A stretch of 33,260 nt of DNA from Aeromonas media (GTDB lineage Bacteria; Pseudomonadota; Gammaproteobacteria; Enterobacterales; Aeromonadaceae), in assembly GCF_000819985.1 (NCBI RefSeq), contig NZ_CDBZ01000129.1:1-33260 (forward strand), given 5' to 3'. A program made the translations under genes and the position numbers. Below are positions 15,770-24,336 of the stretch, one piece after another. Position 1 is the stretch's first letter. Each line of letters begins with the position of its first letter. Under the pieces are notes generated by a model. It was not told the origin of the DNA and did no database searches. It saw only the letters and a list, made by a program, of their open reading frames with translations.

Positions 15770-17497
15770 ATGGGAAGAGAGTGCAGTTTGGTTCATAAGG
15801 TTTTTTGGGGAACATCGGTCTTGTACTGGCTGCTGGGCATGCACTTTTTCATGCACAACCCGGGCGGGGCCGGGCTCTATCTGCCCTTCAACGCCTGGGG
15901 CTGGATATTCGCGAGCCTGGTGATGGCGCTGGGACTGTGGCAGGTCACCCTCAGCCAGCGGCTGGTGGTCTCTCCGCTGCTGACGGCGTTGTGGCTGGGG
16001 GCCTTGCTGCTGCTGCTGCCCGTGGCCTATCCGGGCTTCGAGCTCAAGGACTATGCCATCCCCCGCCTGTTGGGGCTGTTTGCCGGTCTGCTGTTTCTCG
16101 CTTGCCTCTATCAATGGCGACTGGACCGTCAGATGCGGGATCGGCTGCTCTACCTGCTGCTGGGGGCGGTGGCCATAGAGGCATTGCTCGGCCTGGTACA
16201 GTACTACCTGCTGGTGCCGGGCAACTGGATAGGTTATGACACCAAGACCAATCGCCCCTATGGCATCTTCCAGCAACCCAATGTGATGGCGAGCTTTATG
16301 GCGACCGGGCTTGCCTTGGCGATCTGGCTTCAGATGCGGGGGCACGCCAACCACTGGCTCAAGGGGCTGCGTCATGGCGTGATCCTGGCGACCGCCTTGC
16401 TGCTGGTGGTGCTGCAGTCCCGGGTGGGCCAATTGGGCGGGGCCTTGGCTCTGATCCTGCTGCTGCCGCAGTTGCATCGCGAGCGACAGCTGGGTCGGGT
16501 GTTGGGGCTGGTTGGGCTGGGCATAGCGCTCGGGCTGGCATCCCAATACTGGATGGCGGGGGCCAGGCGGGGGCTGGAGATGTATCAGTCCGGCGGCATG
16601 AGATCCATCTACTGGCCCTATGCCGCCAGGCTGATTGCCGAAGCGCCCTGGACCGGCTGGGGCTATGGCAGTTTCGAGTCCGTGTTCCTCCAGCATTACA
16701 TGGCGGACAAGGCGCTCAATCCCGCCATGGTGCAGATCGAGTACAACCTGGATCACCCCCACAACGAGTTTCTCTACTGGGCGGTGGAAGGGGGGCTGGC
16801 CCCCATGCTCGGCATGGCGCTGATGGGCGGGGCTCTGCTGTGGCGACTGGGTAGGGCTGGCTGGGTGAAGGGGGCGGCCTTGCTGGCGCTGGTGATCCCC
16901 ATACTGCTGCACACCCAGACCGAGTATCCCTTCTACCACGCCATCGCCCTGTGGTGGGCGCTGCTGCTGCTCATCCATGTGCTGGATGCGGAAGTGGAGG
17001 AGGGGGGAACGGCTGGCCACGCCAACTGGCGGGAGTATGTCTACCGCCCCTGGCTCTTGCTGCGTTTCCTGGCCATTGGCATTCCCCTGATCGTCGTCCC
17101 CTTCATGCTGACGGCTCTGCATACCGCCTGGGTGGTGACCAAGTATGAGCGTGGTGGCTACAAGCAGCCTGCGTTGCTGCTCGACATCGTCAACCCCATG
17201 GCCTGGCTGACCCGGGTGGAGTTCGACGTCAACGCGGTGCGCCTGATGGTGGGCCTGCAGGCCAACAACAAGGCCGAGCTGGAAGCTTATCTCGACTGGG
17301 GGCAGTCGTTCGTGCGTCATACCCCCAGGGCCAACATCTACGCCAACATGGTGATTGCCCTCAATGCACTGGGGCGGACCGAAGAGGCCAGCCGCCTGCG
17401 CACCCAGGCGCTGATGCTCTATCCGGGTGAGCCCTTGCTCACCGCCTCGGCGGCCAAGTCGGTTGCCGCTACCCTGGAGCCCAAGCCCTCCTCATGA
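15770..17497 (+). CDS. PglL-type O-oligosaccharyltransferase (Wzy_C superfamily)
   Basis: This 575-residue polytopic membrane protein has the PglL N-terminal signature (HFFMHNPGGAGLYLPFNAWGW), about a dozen helices, and a large periplasmic loop with IYWPYAARLIAEAPWTGWGYGSFE. The conserved loop DHPHNEFLYW contains His329 and His331, the region of the catalytic histidine in PglL enzymes. The C-terminal part looks like the Wzy_C_2/DUF3366 domain. Such enzymes move a whole lipid-linked glycan onto serine or threonine of pilins or other exported proteins. The substrate glycan may be the one built by the neighbouring locus. A WaaL-type O-antigen ligase is the alternative, but the PglL N-terminus argues against it. 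GC-rich DNA begins here. ATG 15770 has GAGG at suitable spacing. Confidence 0.85.
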   Translation: MGRECSLVHKVFWGTSVLYWLLGMHFFMHNPGGAGLYLPFNAWGWIFASLVMALGLWQVTLSQRLVVSPLLTALWLGALLLLLPVAYPGFELKDYAIPRLLGLFAGLLFLACLYQWRLDRQMRDRLLYLLLGAVAIEALLGLVQYYLLVPGNWIGYDTKTNRPYGIFQQPNVMASFMATGLALAIWLQMRGHANHWLKGLRHGVILATALLLVVLQSRVGQLGGALALILLLPQLHRERQLGRVLGLVGLGIALGLASQYWMAGARRGLEMYQSGGMRSIYWPYAARLIAEAPWTGWGYGSFESVFLQHYMADKALNPAMVQIEYNLDHPHNEFLYWAVEGGLAPMLGMALMGGALLWRLGRAGWVKGAALLALVIPILLHTQTEYPFYHAIALWWALLLLIHVLDAEVEEGGTAGHANWREYVYRPWLLLRFLAIGIPLIVVPFMLTALHTAWVVTKYERGGYKQPALLLDIVNPMAWLTRVEFDVNAVRLMVGLQANNKAELEAYLDWGQSFVRHTPRANIYANMVIALNALGRTEEASRLRTQALMLYPGEPLLTASAAKSVAATLEPKPSS

Positions 17498-17526
17498 GCG
17501 GGCCGGGCACCGCTTTCCCTTCTCCC

Positions 17527-17551
17527 ATCACGGCCGCCTTGCGGCCGTGAT
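17527..17551 (+). terminator. terminator-like hairpin after the PglL-type gene
   Basis: ATCACGGCCGC pairs perfectly with GCGGCCGTGAT around CTT. Only a poor T run follows, so efficiency is uncertain. Confidence 0.6.
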
Positions 17552-17674
17552 CATTTCCACCTCAGGCAAGCTCACAGTCAGGATCGGCGGTGTAGTCTCC
17601 CGAATGGGGATGGCGGGGCTGCGCAGGTGCGGTGCCGGCGCCATCGGGTCTCAGTCGTCATCGGAGTCGACATA

Positions 17675-17918
17675 GTGAAGAAGATTTCATTCATGGTTAC
17701 CAGCCTGCTCATCCTGATGGGCACACCGGCCCTCGCAGGCACCAGCGCCCAGGTGGAATACGGCACGGTGCAAGAGAGCCGCATTTTGACCCAGGAGGCG
17801 GCACCCCAGCAGGGCGGAACCCGGCCACTTCGCACCATAGGAGCCGCGGCCCTGGGGGCGGCCGTCGGCAGCCAATTTGGTGGTGGCTCGGGCCAGACAG
17901 TCGCCACCACTGTGGGGG
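17675..17918 (+). pseudogene. glycine-zipper envelope protein, 5' part, interrupted by IS
   Basis: From GTG 17675 (GGAG upstream) the protein has a signal peptide (KKISFMVTSLLILMGTPALAG) with an ALA-type signal peptidase I site and no lipobox cysteine. A VEYGTVQESR segment follows, and then the start of a glycine-zipper (GAAALGAAVGSQFGGGSG) of the SlyB/Rick_17kDa_Anti type. The IS adds only a glycine codon and a TAA, so the product is truncated at about 82 residues. Removing the IS and one GGGG copy restores a 150-residue protein with an uninterrupted zipper (TTVGAVAGAEASRRRQ). The intact protein would probably be an outer-membrane or periplasmic stability factor. ATG 17693 is an alternative start. 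Confidence 0.85.
17915..17918. repeat. target-site duplication GGGG, left copy of IS copy 2
   Basis: GGGG here matches GGGG at 19117-19120. Because the site is a G run, the exact size is ambiguous, but only a 4-bp duplication restores the reading frame of the host gene. Confidence 0.75.
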
Positions 17919-17989
17919 GGTAATCCCCCCGAAAATTCGGGGTGCTCATAAGTAGAATTTTCTCGTATCTTGCACGCAGGAGGTTCTAC

Positions 17990-18256
17990 ATGAAAACATC
18001 ACGCTTTAGCGATGCCCAAATCATCGCCATCCTCAACCAGGCCGAAGCAGGTTCACCCGTCCCCGAGCTATGCCGCGAGCATGGCATCAGCAGCGCCACC
18101 TTCTACAAGTGGCGCGCCAAGTTCGGCGGCATGGACGCCTCCCTCATGGCCCGTCTCAAGGACTTGGAAGAGGAAAATCGCCGTCTCAAGAAGATGTATG
18201 CCGAGGAGCGCCTCAAAGCCGACATCCTCCAGGAGGCCATGGCAAAAAAGTGGTGA
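17990..18256 (+). CDS. IS3-family transposase OrfA (copy 2)
   Basis: This 88-residue OrfA has the helix-turn-helix ([17 protein letters not shown], about residues 25-41) and a leucine-zipper-like helix ([18 protein letters not shown]). ATG 17990 follows GCAGGAGG. It ends just past the slip heptamer A-AAA-AAG at 18244-18250, allowing -1 frameshift fusion to OrfB. Its frame is intact. Confidence 0.92.
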   Translation: MKTSRFSDAQIIAILNQAEAGSPVPELCREHGISSATFYKWRAKFGGMDASLMARLKDLEEENRRLKKMYAEERLKADILQEAMAKKW

Positions 18257-19077
18257 CGCCATCTGCCCGACGCGAGATGGCCACCCAGGCCGTTGCTCAC
18301 TGCGCCATCTCCATCCGGCTCGCCTGCCGGGTGTTCAGGGTCAGCGAAGGCTGCTATCGCTACCAACCGGTACTGGCCGAAGAGAACCAGCTCATCGCCG
18401 ATTGGCTGCTGCGCATCACAGCCAGCCAGCGCAACTGGGGCTTCGGGCTCTGCTTTCTCTATCTGCGCAACGTCAAAGGGTTTGGCTGGAACCACAAGCG
18501 GGTATACCGGATTTATCGGGAACTGGAGCTCAACCTGCGGATAAAACCCAGGAAACGGCTGGTGCGCGAAAAACCGGCAGCGTTGGCAGTGCCTGAAAAA
18601 CCCAATACCTGCTGGTCGATGGACTTTATGCACGACCAGCTCAGCGATGGCCGCTCGGTGCGGTTGTTCAATGTGATAGATGATTTCAACCGGGAAGCGT
18701 TATGTATCGAGGTGGATTTTTCGCTCCCCGCCTCGCGGGTCAAACGGGCATTGGAACAGGTGATAGCGTGGCGTGGCAAACCTGCGGCCATCCGCTGTGA
18801 TAACGGTCCGGAATACATCAGCGAGGAGCTCAAACGCTGGGCGAAGCAGCATAACATCGCGCTGAGTTACATCCAGCCAGGCAATCCGCAGCAGAATGCC
18901 TATATCGAACGGTTCAACCGCACAGTGAGATATGACTGGCTGGGGCATTACCTGTTTGAGTCGTTGGGTGAATTGCAGGAATTTGCCACGCAATGGCAAT
19001 GGGTTTATAACCATGAGCGGCCCAATATGGCGCTGGGTGGCTACACGCCAAAGCAGCATCTGGCGCGGGCCGCCTGA
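18250..19077 (+). CDS. IS3-family transposase OrfB, DDE integrase domain (copy 2)
   Basis: The 275-residue catalytic part has the same DDE layout as copy 1: Asp in SMDFMHD, Asp in RCDNGPEY and Glu in NAYIERFNR. It is probably made as an OrfAB fusion through the slip site at 18244-18250. The frame runs undamaged to its stop 39 bases before the IS end, so the element could be active. Confidence 0.9.
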   Translation: MVTPSARREMATQAVAHCAISIRLACRVFRVSEGCYRYQPVLAEENQLIADWLLRITASQRNWGFGLCFLYLRNVKGFGWNHKRVYRIYRELELNLRIKPRKRLVREKPAALAVPEKPNTCWSMDFMHDQLSDGRSVRLFNVIDDFNREALCIEVDFSLPASRVKRALEQVIAWRGKPAAIRCDNGPEYISEELKRWAKQHNIALSYIQPGNPQQNAYIERFNRTVRYDWLGHYLFESLGELQEFATQWQWVYNHERPNMALGGYTPKQHLARAA

Positions 19078-19116
19078 CCTCTACTTTTGAATGCCCCTGA
19101 ATATGGGGGGATTACC

Positions 19117-19120
19117 GGGG
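19117..19120. repeat. target-site duplication GGGG, right copy of IS copy 2
   Basis: It matches 17915-17918 on the other side of the element. Confidence 0.75.
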
Positions 19121-19329
19121 CAGTGGCGGGGGCCGAGGCTTCCCGTCGCCGTCAGGGCAACCAGCAGAGCGTGCAGGGCAAGCAGACGGTCGAGCTGCTG
19201 ATCAAGACCGAGGCGGGAAAACTGCTCAACGTCGTGCAGGATCAGGAGCCCGCGCTCACGTTCAGCAAGGGGGACAAGGTGCGCATCCTGACCACGGGAA
19301 CGGATACCCGGGTCGACAAGTCCGTCTAG
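19121..19329 (+). pseudogene. glycine-zipper envelope protein, 3' part
   Basis: This is the severed C-terminal part: AVAGAEASRRRQGNQQ completes the zipper, and a small beta-rich domain follows (VELLIKTEAGKLLNVVQDQ and KGDKVRILTTG). It is in frame with the 5' part when one GGGG is counted. A short in-frame ATG inside the IS end (19087) could start an 80-residue product without a signal peptide, which is unlikely to reach the envelope. Confidence 0.85.
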
Positions 19330-19352
19330 GGGGGTTGCCTGGCGGTATGATG

Positions 19353-19372
19353 CCAGGGGGTTAGCCCCCTGG
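19353..19372 (+). terminator. hairpin after the glycine-zipper gene
   Basis: CCAGGGGG pairs perfectly with CCCCCTGG around TTAG. No T tract follows, so it may be a weak terminator or an mRNA 3'-end stabiliser. Confidence 0.45.
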
Positions 19373-19502
19373 TTGCGGCCGGATTGTACGATGTTTCATC
19401 AAGGGTTTCATCGGCTCGCAAAAATGCGGTTCAGTGCTGGACGGCGAGAGCGCCTTGGCTAAGATAACCGTCTTAACGTCTTGTTTGGCAAGGGAGTATG
19501 AA

Positions 19503-20156
19503 ATGGAGATAGTACTAGGCCCATTAGAGGCTCGCGTGATCGGCTGCCTGATAGAGAAAGAGATCTGCACGCCGGATCAGTACCCTCTCTCTCTCAATGC
19601 ACTGGTCAATGCCTGCAACCAGAAGAGCAATCGTGAACCCGTGCTCGAGCTCGCCGAGCTGGATATCCGCGCCGTCATCGACGAACTGATCCGCCGCCGT
19701 CTGGTGGTCAACACCGCCGGCTTCAATGCCCGGGTGCCCCGCTATCAGCACCGTTTCTGCAACACCGAGTTCGGTGAACTGAAGTTCAGCGCCCAGGAGC
19801 TCGGCATTATCTGCGAGCTCTTGCTGCGGGGCCCCCAGACCCCGGGTGAGCTGCGCTCGCGCACCAACCGGCTGTGCAGCTTCGACGATGTGACCGAGGT
19901 GGATGCGGTGCTGGCCGCGCTGGTCGAGCGGGGCCCCTATGTGGTCAAGCTGCCCCGGGAGCCGGGCAAGCGGGAATCCCGCTATGCCCACCTGTTTGGT
20001 GGCGAGATCGATCTGGAAGCCCTGGCCGAGGCCGCCCCCGCCAGCAGCTATGCCTCTCCTGCCGCCGATCGCCTGAGCCAGCTGGAAGAGGAAGTTGAGC
20101 GCCTCAAGTCGCAGTTGCAGGCCCTTGAGGCCCGTCTGGCGCACCTGGAAGGCTGA
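19503..20156 (+). CDS. yceH: YceH/DUF480 winged-helix protein
   Basis: This 217-residue protein matches YceH across its length. Family landmarks are the start LGPLEARVIGCLIEKE, the segment QYPLSLNALVNACNQKSNREPV (residues about 25-46), RVPRYQHRF, and GPQTPGELRSRTNR. It has two winged-helix domains and a C-terminal coiled coil (RLSQLEEEVERLKSQLQALE). The molecular function of the family is not established; a DNA-binding or regulatory role is inferred from the fold. ATG 19503 has GGGAG seven bases upstream; an overlapping ATG at 19498 is out of frame. It stands alone, closed by a terminator at 20185. Confidence 0.95.
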   Translation: MEIVLGPLEARVIGCLIEKEICTPDQYPLSLNALVNACNQKSNREPVLELAELDIRAVIDELIRRRLVVNTAGFNARVPRYQHRFCNTEFGELKFSAQELGIICELLLRGPQTPGELRSRTNRLCSFDDVTEVDAVLAALVERGPYVVKLPREPGKRESRYAHLFGGEIDLEALAEAAPASSYASPAADRLSQLEEEVERLKSQLQALEARLAHLEG

Positions 20157-20184
20157 ATTCAGCGAGTTTGCTTACCCTATCAAG

Positions 20185-20205
20185 AGGCGCTGCGGCGCCT
20201 TTTTT
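20185..20205 (+). terminator. Rho-independent terminator after yceH
   Basis: AGGCGC and GCGCCT form a compact hairpin around TGCG, followed by six T. Confidence 0.85.
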
Positions 20206-20374
20206 CATGCCCCGTTGGTCGCCCGCAGAGCGCCTCGTAGAGGATGGCCCGCCCGGCCCCCTGTCCCCGCTTTTATGAGCCTGGCCGCTTTTTTTGTACT
20301 AATTCGCGGTTAAGGGTCGAGCCGCCGCCGCTTTCCCGTTAAAATTCCGCCTTTGCACCTGCCCGCGAGTTCTG

Positions 20375-23300
20375 ATGTCAGCCTTCACCCTCTCTTCGGA
20401 TTGCCATGCCCTGCTCAGCGAGCTGCAACTGCAGCGCGCCGCCAGTACCCGTTATTTGCAAGATACGCTGTACGCGCAGCGCTCGCCCGGGCAGGCGCTG
20501 ACGGACGCGCTGAACCAGTTGCAACAACAGGGATTGATACGGTTGCGCACCGAGCAGCAGTGGAGCCTGACGGCGGAGGGCTCCCTGACCCTGATCCTGG
20601 CGGTGCGGGGAGGGGCCTGCCCCATGCCGGACTGGACCCGGGTCCCCTCGGTCACGGGTCAGGAGATGGCACAAGGGGTGGTGCGCGAACTCTGCCTGGG
20701 GGAGGCGGGGCAGATCCCCCCCTACTACCAGAGCGCGGATCTCTTGAGCCTGCTGGACCTGCCCGATGCTCACCGCCTGCTAGCGGGCTCAAGCCCCGCC
20801 TGGCAACAACTGTTGCTGGAACACTTCGCCCTGCAGACCCTGCTCGATGCCGAGCCTGAAGCGCACTGGCCGCTGGCGTCCGTGACCGCGGCCTGCGCCC
20901 CCGCGCTGGCAAGCCGGCTCGAGGCGCTGGCCAGCGAGTGGGAGTGGCTCTGCGGCCCGCTGACCGGCGAGGTGATCACTCACTGGCCGGCCCTGCAGCA
21001 ACTGGCCGAGCGGGGGGATGAACAGCCCCTGGCGGAGCGGCTGCTCGGCGCGCTGGGACAGTGGCAGGCAGTGGCGGCGCACGAGCCCTGGCCCAGGATG
21101 TTCAGCGCCCTGCTCTGGCTTGGCTGGCTGCAGCAGGCCGATCCCGTGCTCGCCAGCGAGCAGCGCAAGAAGTGGCAGCGCAGCCTCGGCAACCATTTCC
21201 CCCTGCTTACGGATCTGCTGGGACAGTGGGCCGGTGATCGCCACGGTCAGGCGATAGGCCTGTTCGATACCCTGCAACTGCCGCTGGAGGAGCTCCACTG
21301 GGGCTACCTCTGGCTGGATCTCTGCGCCCTCGCGCGCCACGGCGAGCAGAGCCCCCAGGTCGCCATACTGCACAAGTGGGATCTCTCCCATGTGCTGGAG
21401 GCCGAGCCCCGTCATCGCCTGATGGCCTTCTGCCAGGATCTGTTGCGCCTCTTGCTGGGAGAGGGGGCCGAGCGTCCCCCGTTGCAGCAACTGCGTGCCA
21501 CCCAGGTTCCCGAGGCGGCCAGCGACGCAGAGGATGAGGACAAGACCCCCGCCTCGGCCAGCTGGCTCAACTGGCTGCAGGGGCTGGGGCGCTCCAGCGG
21601 CGTGCGCAAGGCGCAGGAGCGGCTGGTATGGTTGCTCCATGCGGAAGGGCCCGAGCTCGAGTGCAAGATCCAGAAGCAGAGCACCAAGGGGGAGTGGACC
21701 GCCGGGCGCCGGGTCGATCCTGCCCTGCTCTCCACCCAGTATGCCGCCCTGCTCGACGAGGCGGACTGGGCACTGGTGCGCACCCTGCCAAGGGGCATGA
21801 GCAAGCTGCCGCGGGATGCCTGGGCTCCCCTGGCCAGCCATCCGCGCCTGTTCAACGCCAAGGGGCAGAAGCTGCAACTGGCCATCAGCGCCCCCTTGCT
21901 GCAGGTGGTCGCCACCGAGCATGGCATGAGCGCCGTTTTGAGCCCGGCCGCCGCGGCGCGAGGGGCGCACATAGTGCCCCTGGCCCAGGATCTGTGGCAG
22001 CTCATCCTGACCCCGCAGGCCCTGCTGGACAGACTGCCTGCGCTGGAATCCATCCCGCTGCTGCCGGCCGAAGGGCTCGCCGAGTTGCAACGTACCCTGG
22101 ACGCCATTCCCGAGCTGCCCTGGCACAGCCAGGTCGAGGGGCTCAGCGGCAATGCCGAGTTGACCCCCTGGCCCGGAGTGCCCTCGGTTCAGCTGGACTG
22201 GCAGGATGGTCAGCTGCTGGTCCAGCTGGTGACCCGGGAGGGGGAGCTGCCGCCATTGCCCCTTGGCAAGGGGGAGGCCATAGTGCGCCAGGGCGTCAGG
22301 GACTATCACTACTGGCAACGGGATCTGGCTGCCGAGAAGGCCGAGGCCCAGTTGCTGCGCAACCAGCTGCCCATAGGTCTGCCGGGCAACGAATGGAAGC
22401 TGGACGGTGAGCAGGCACTGACCCTGGTCAATGCGCTGCCCGAGCTGGTGGACGCCGGAGTGGTCGTTCACTGGCATCAGGACAGCGCCCGTCTCAAGAG
22501 CCTCGACGAGGCGGCCCTGAGCCTGCGCATCGAGCGTCGCCAGGACTGGTTCCAGGTGGAGGGGGCACTGGCGCTGGATGAGCACCAGATCCTCGATCTG
22601 CGCCTCATCCTGCGCCAGCTGACCCCGGGCCAGCGCACAGTTCAGCTCGACGAGAAGACCAGCCTGATGCTGAGTGACAAGCTGGTGGAGCGCCTCACCA
22701 TGCTGGGGGCCATGCTGGACACCGAGCAGCGCATCAACAACAAGCTGGCCTACCCCCTGGCCCGCCTGCTGTCGGCGGTGACCACGGCCGGGGATGATGC
22801 CTGGCACTCCCTGCAGCAGGAGTGGCAGCAGGAGGTGGAGTGTGCCCCCGAGCTCTTGACGGCGCTGCGGGACTATCAGAAGGACGGGGTGCGCTGGATG
22901 GCGACCCTGGCCCACCATGGCTTCGGCGCCTGTCTCGCCGATGACATGGGCCTTGGCAAGACGCTGCAGGCGCTCATGGTGCTGCGCATGCGCCAGCACC
23001 TCGGCCCCGCCCTGGTGGTGGTGCCCAAGTCCGTGGTCACCAACTGGCAGGAGGAGGTGACCCGGTTCGCCCCCGAGCTGGAGGTGGTGGTGTTCGAGAA
23101 TCCCGCCGAGCGGGAGACCCTGATCCAGGAGGCCAAGGCGGGCCAGATCATCCTGGTCAACTACGGCATGCTCGGCAGCCTGGCCCAGTCCCTCAAGTCC
23201 CGCCGCTGGGCGAGCATGGTGCTGGACGAGGCGCAGCAGATCAAGAATGCCGGCACCCAGCGTGCCAAGCTGCTGTTCCAGCTCGAGGGGGATTTTCGCC

Positions 23301-24217
23301 TGGCCCTCTCCGGCACTCCCATCGAGAACCACCTGGGGGAGCTGTGGAGCCTGTTCACCTTCATCAACCCGGGCCTGCTCGGCAGCCTCGGCGAGTTCAA
23401 GCGCCGCTTCGGCAAGGCGGTCAAGGATCCCCAGCACATGGCGCTGCTGCGGGCGGTGATCAGCCCCTTCATCCTGCGCCGCCTCAAGCAGCAGGTGCTG
23501 ACCGAGCTGCCGGACAAGACCGAGATCATCCACCATATCAGCCTCTCCCCCGAGGAGCGTCAGCTCTACGAGGCGACCAGGCGCGAGGTGGTGCAGCAGG
23601 TGCAAAGCGCCGATGGCCGCGCCCTGATGCACGTGCTGAGCGGCCTGACCCGCTTGCGGCGGCTCTGCTGCTCCCCCGAGCTGGTGATGCCGGAGTGGTC
23701 CCAGACCAGCAGCAAGCTGGACGAGGCCATGGCGCTCCTGGAGGAAGCCATCGATGGCGGCCACCGGGTGCTGGTGTTCAGCCAGTTCGTCGATCTGCTG
23801 AGCCTGTTGCGAGCCCGCATCGAGCTCAAAAAATGGGACTACTGCTATCTGGACGGGGGCTGCTCCGCCAAGTCCCGCCAGGAGTCCATACTGCGTTTTC
23901 GTCATGAACCGGTTCCCCTGTTCCTCATCAGCCTCAAGGCGGGGGGCACAGGCCTCAACCTGACCCAGGCCGATACAGTGTTGCACCTGGATCCCTGGTG
24001 GAACCCGGCGGTGGAGGATCAGGCGAGCGATCGGGCGCACCGCATGGGCCAGACCCAGCCGGTGACAGTCTATCGACTGGTGTGCGAGCAGACGGTGGAG
24101 GAGAAGATAGTGGCGCTGCACGACGAGAAGCGGGCCCTGGCCGATGGCCTGCTGAGCGGCCAGTCCGAGGTGCGTGGCCTGGACGTGGAGAGCCTGCGCG
24201 CCCTGCTGATGAGCTAG
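20375..24217 (+). CDS. SNF2-family DEAD/DEAH-type ATPase (putative helicase/translocase)
   Basis: The protein has 1280 residues. The C-terminal 430 or so form a complete Swi2/Snf2 motor: motif I DDMGLGKT (856-863), motif II DEAQ (951-954), motif III SGTPIEN, then the second lobe with VFSQFVDLL, SLKAGGTGLNL and the Snf2 signature around DPWWNPAVEDQASDRAHRMGQ (about 1203-1223, cited for its WWNP and RAHRMGQ cores). It is predicted to move along double-stranded DNA and displace bound proteins such as RNA polymerase. The N-terminal 800 residues are leucine/alanine-rich, begin with a helix-turn-helix-like segment (residues 10-70), and show no cysteine-rich SWIM finger, which many bacterial Snf2 proteins have. 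ATG 20375 has no strong ribosome-binding site. It is transcribed alone. Confidence 0.9.
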   Translation: MSAFTLSSDCHALLSELQLQRAASTRYLQDTLYAQRSPGQALTDALNQLQQQGLIRLRTEQQWSLTAEGSLTLILAVRGGACPMPDWTRVPSVTGQEMAQGVVRELCLGEAGQIPPYYQSADLLSLLDLPDAHRLLAGSSPAWQQLLLEHFALQTLLDAEPEAHWPLASVTAACAPALASRLEALASEWEWLCGPLTGEVITHWPALQQLAERGDEQPLAERLLGALGQWQAVAAHEPWPRMFSALLWLGWLQQADPVLASEQRKKWQRSLGNHFPLLTDLLGQWAGDRHGQAIGLFDTLQLPLEELHWGYLWLDLCALARHGEQSPQVAILHKWDLSHVLEAEPRHRLMAFCQDLLRLLLGEGAERPPLQQLRATQVPEAASDAEDEDKTPASASWLNWLQGLGRSSGVRKAQERLVWLLHAEGPELECKIQKQSTKGEWTAGRRVDPALLSTQYAALLDEADWALVRTLPRGMSKLPRDAWAPLASHPRLFNAKGQKLQLAISAPLLQVVATEHGMSAVLSPAAAARGAHIVPLAQDLWQLILTPQALLDRLPALESIPLLPAEGLAELQRTLDAIPELPWHSQVEGLSGNAELTPWPGVPSVQLDWQDGQLLVQLVTREGELPPLPLGKGEAIVRQGVRDYHYWQRDLAAEKAEAQLLRNQLPIGLPGNEWKLDGEQALTLVNALPELVDAGVVVHWHQDSARLKSLDEAALSLRIERRQDWFQVEGALALDEHQILDLRLILRQLTPGQRTVQLDEKTSLMLSDKLVERLTMLGAMLDTEQRINNKLAYPLARLLSAVTTAGDDAWHSLQQEWQQEVECAPELLTALRDYQKDGVRWMATLAHHGFGACLADDMGLGKTLQALMVLRMRQHLGPALVVVPKSVVTNWQEEVTRFAPELEVVVFENPAERETLIQEAKAGQIILVNYGMLGSLAQSLKSRRWASMVLDEAQQIKNAGTQRAKLLFQLEGDFRLALSGTPIENHLGELWSLFTFINPGLLGSLGEFKRRFGKAVKDPQHMALLRAVISPFILRRLKQQVLTELPDKTEIIHHISLSPEERQLYEATRREVVQQVQSADGRALMHVLSGLTRLRRLCCSPELVMPEWSQTSSKLDEAMALLEEAIDGGHRVLVFSQFVDLLSLLRARIELKKWDYCYLDGGCSAKSRQESILRFRHEPVPLFLISLKAGGTGLNLTQADTVLHLDPWWNPAVEDQASDRAHRMGQTQPVTVYRLVCEQTVEEKIVALHDEKRALADGLLSGQSEVRGLDVESLRALLMS

Positions 24218-24245
24218 GAGCGGTGCTGCCTGCCTGGGTGCGAGA

Positions 24246-24282
24246 GGGGGATGGTCCTGGTGACCATCCCCCTTCTCTGTTT
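24246..24282 (+). terminator. Rho-independent terminator after the SNF2 gene
   Basis: GGGGGATGGTC pairs with GACCATCCCCC around CTGGT, followed by a T-rich stretch. It separates the gene from the converging tus. Confidence 0.85.
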
Positions 24283-24336
24283 CAGGGGCTCATTGCCCGC
24301 GTCTGGGGCCCCTCTCATGGGTCTGATTAAGAGGCG

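Larger units (their letters stand above)
17919..19116 (+). mobile_element. IS3-family insertion sequence (IS407-like), copy 2
   Basis: This 1198-bp element is in plus orientation with ends GGTAATCCCCCC reading inward on both sides. It has orfA, a slip site and orfB as in copy 1. It is flanked by GGGG duplications at 17915-17918 and 19117-19120, in agreement with the 4-bp duplications of the IS407 group. It splits the glycine-zipper gene. Proteins differ from copy 1 at many positions (for example NQAEAGS versus KQAEAGA), which implies independent arrival. Confidence 0.95.

Noticed and set aside
15644..17320. Minus-strand open frame of about 558 codons opposite the PglL-type gene
   Set aside because: It is low-complexity His/Gln/Pro/Gly sequence complementary to a recognised membrane-protein gene; an antisense shadow.
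10996..19116. Composite transposon carrying gfcBCD-pglL
   Set aside because: Copy 2 has its own matching GGGG flanks and the copies are diverged, so they inserted separately.
20789..24121. Minus-strand open frame of about 1110 codons opposite the SNF2 gene
   Set aside because: It is rich in Gln, Leu, His and Gly without any domain motif, and mirrors the GC-rich third positions of the clearly real SNF2 gene.
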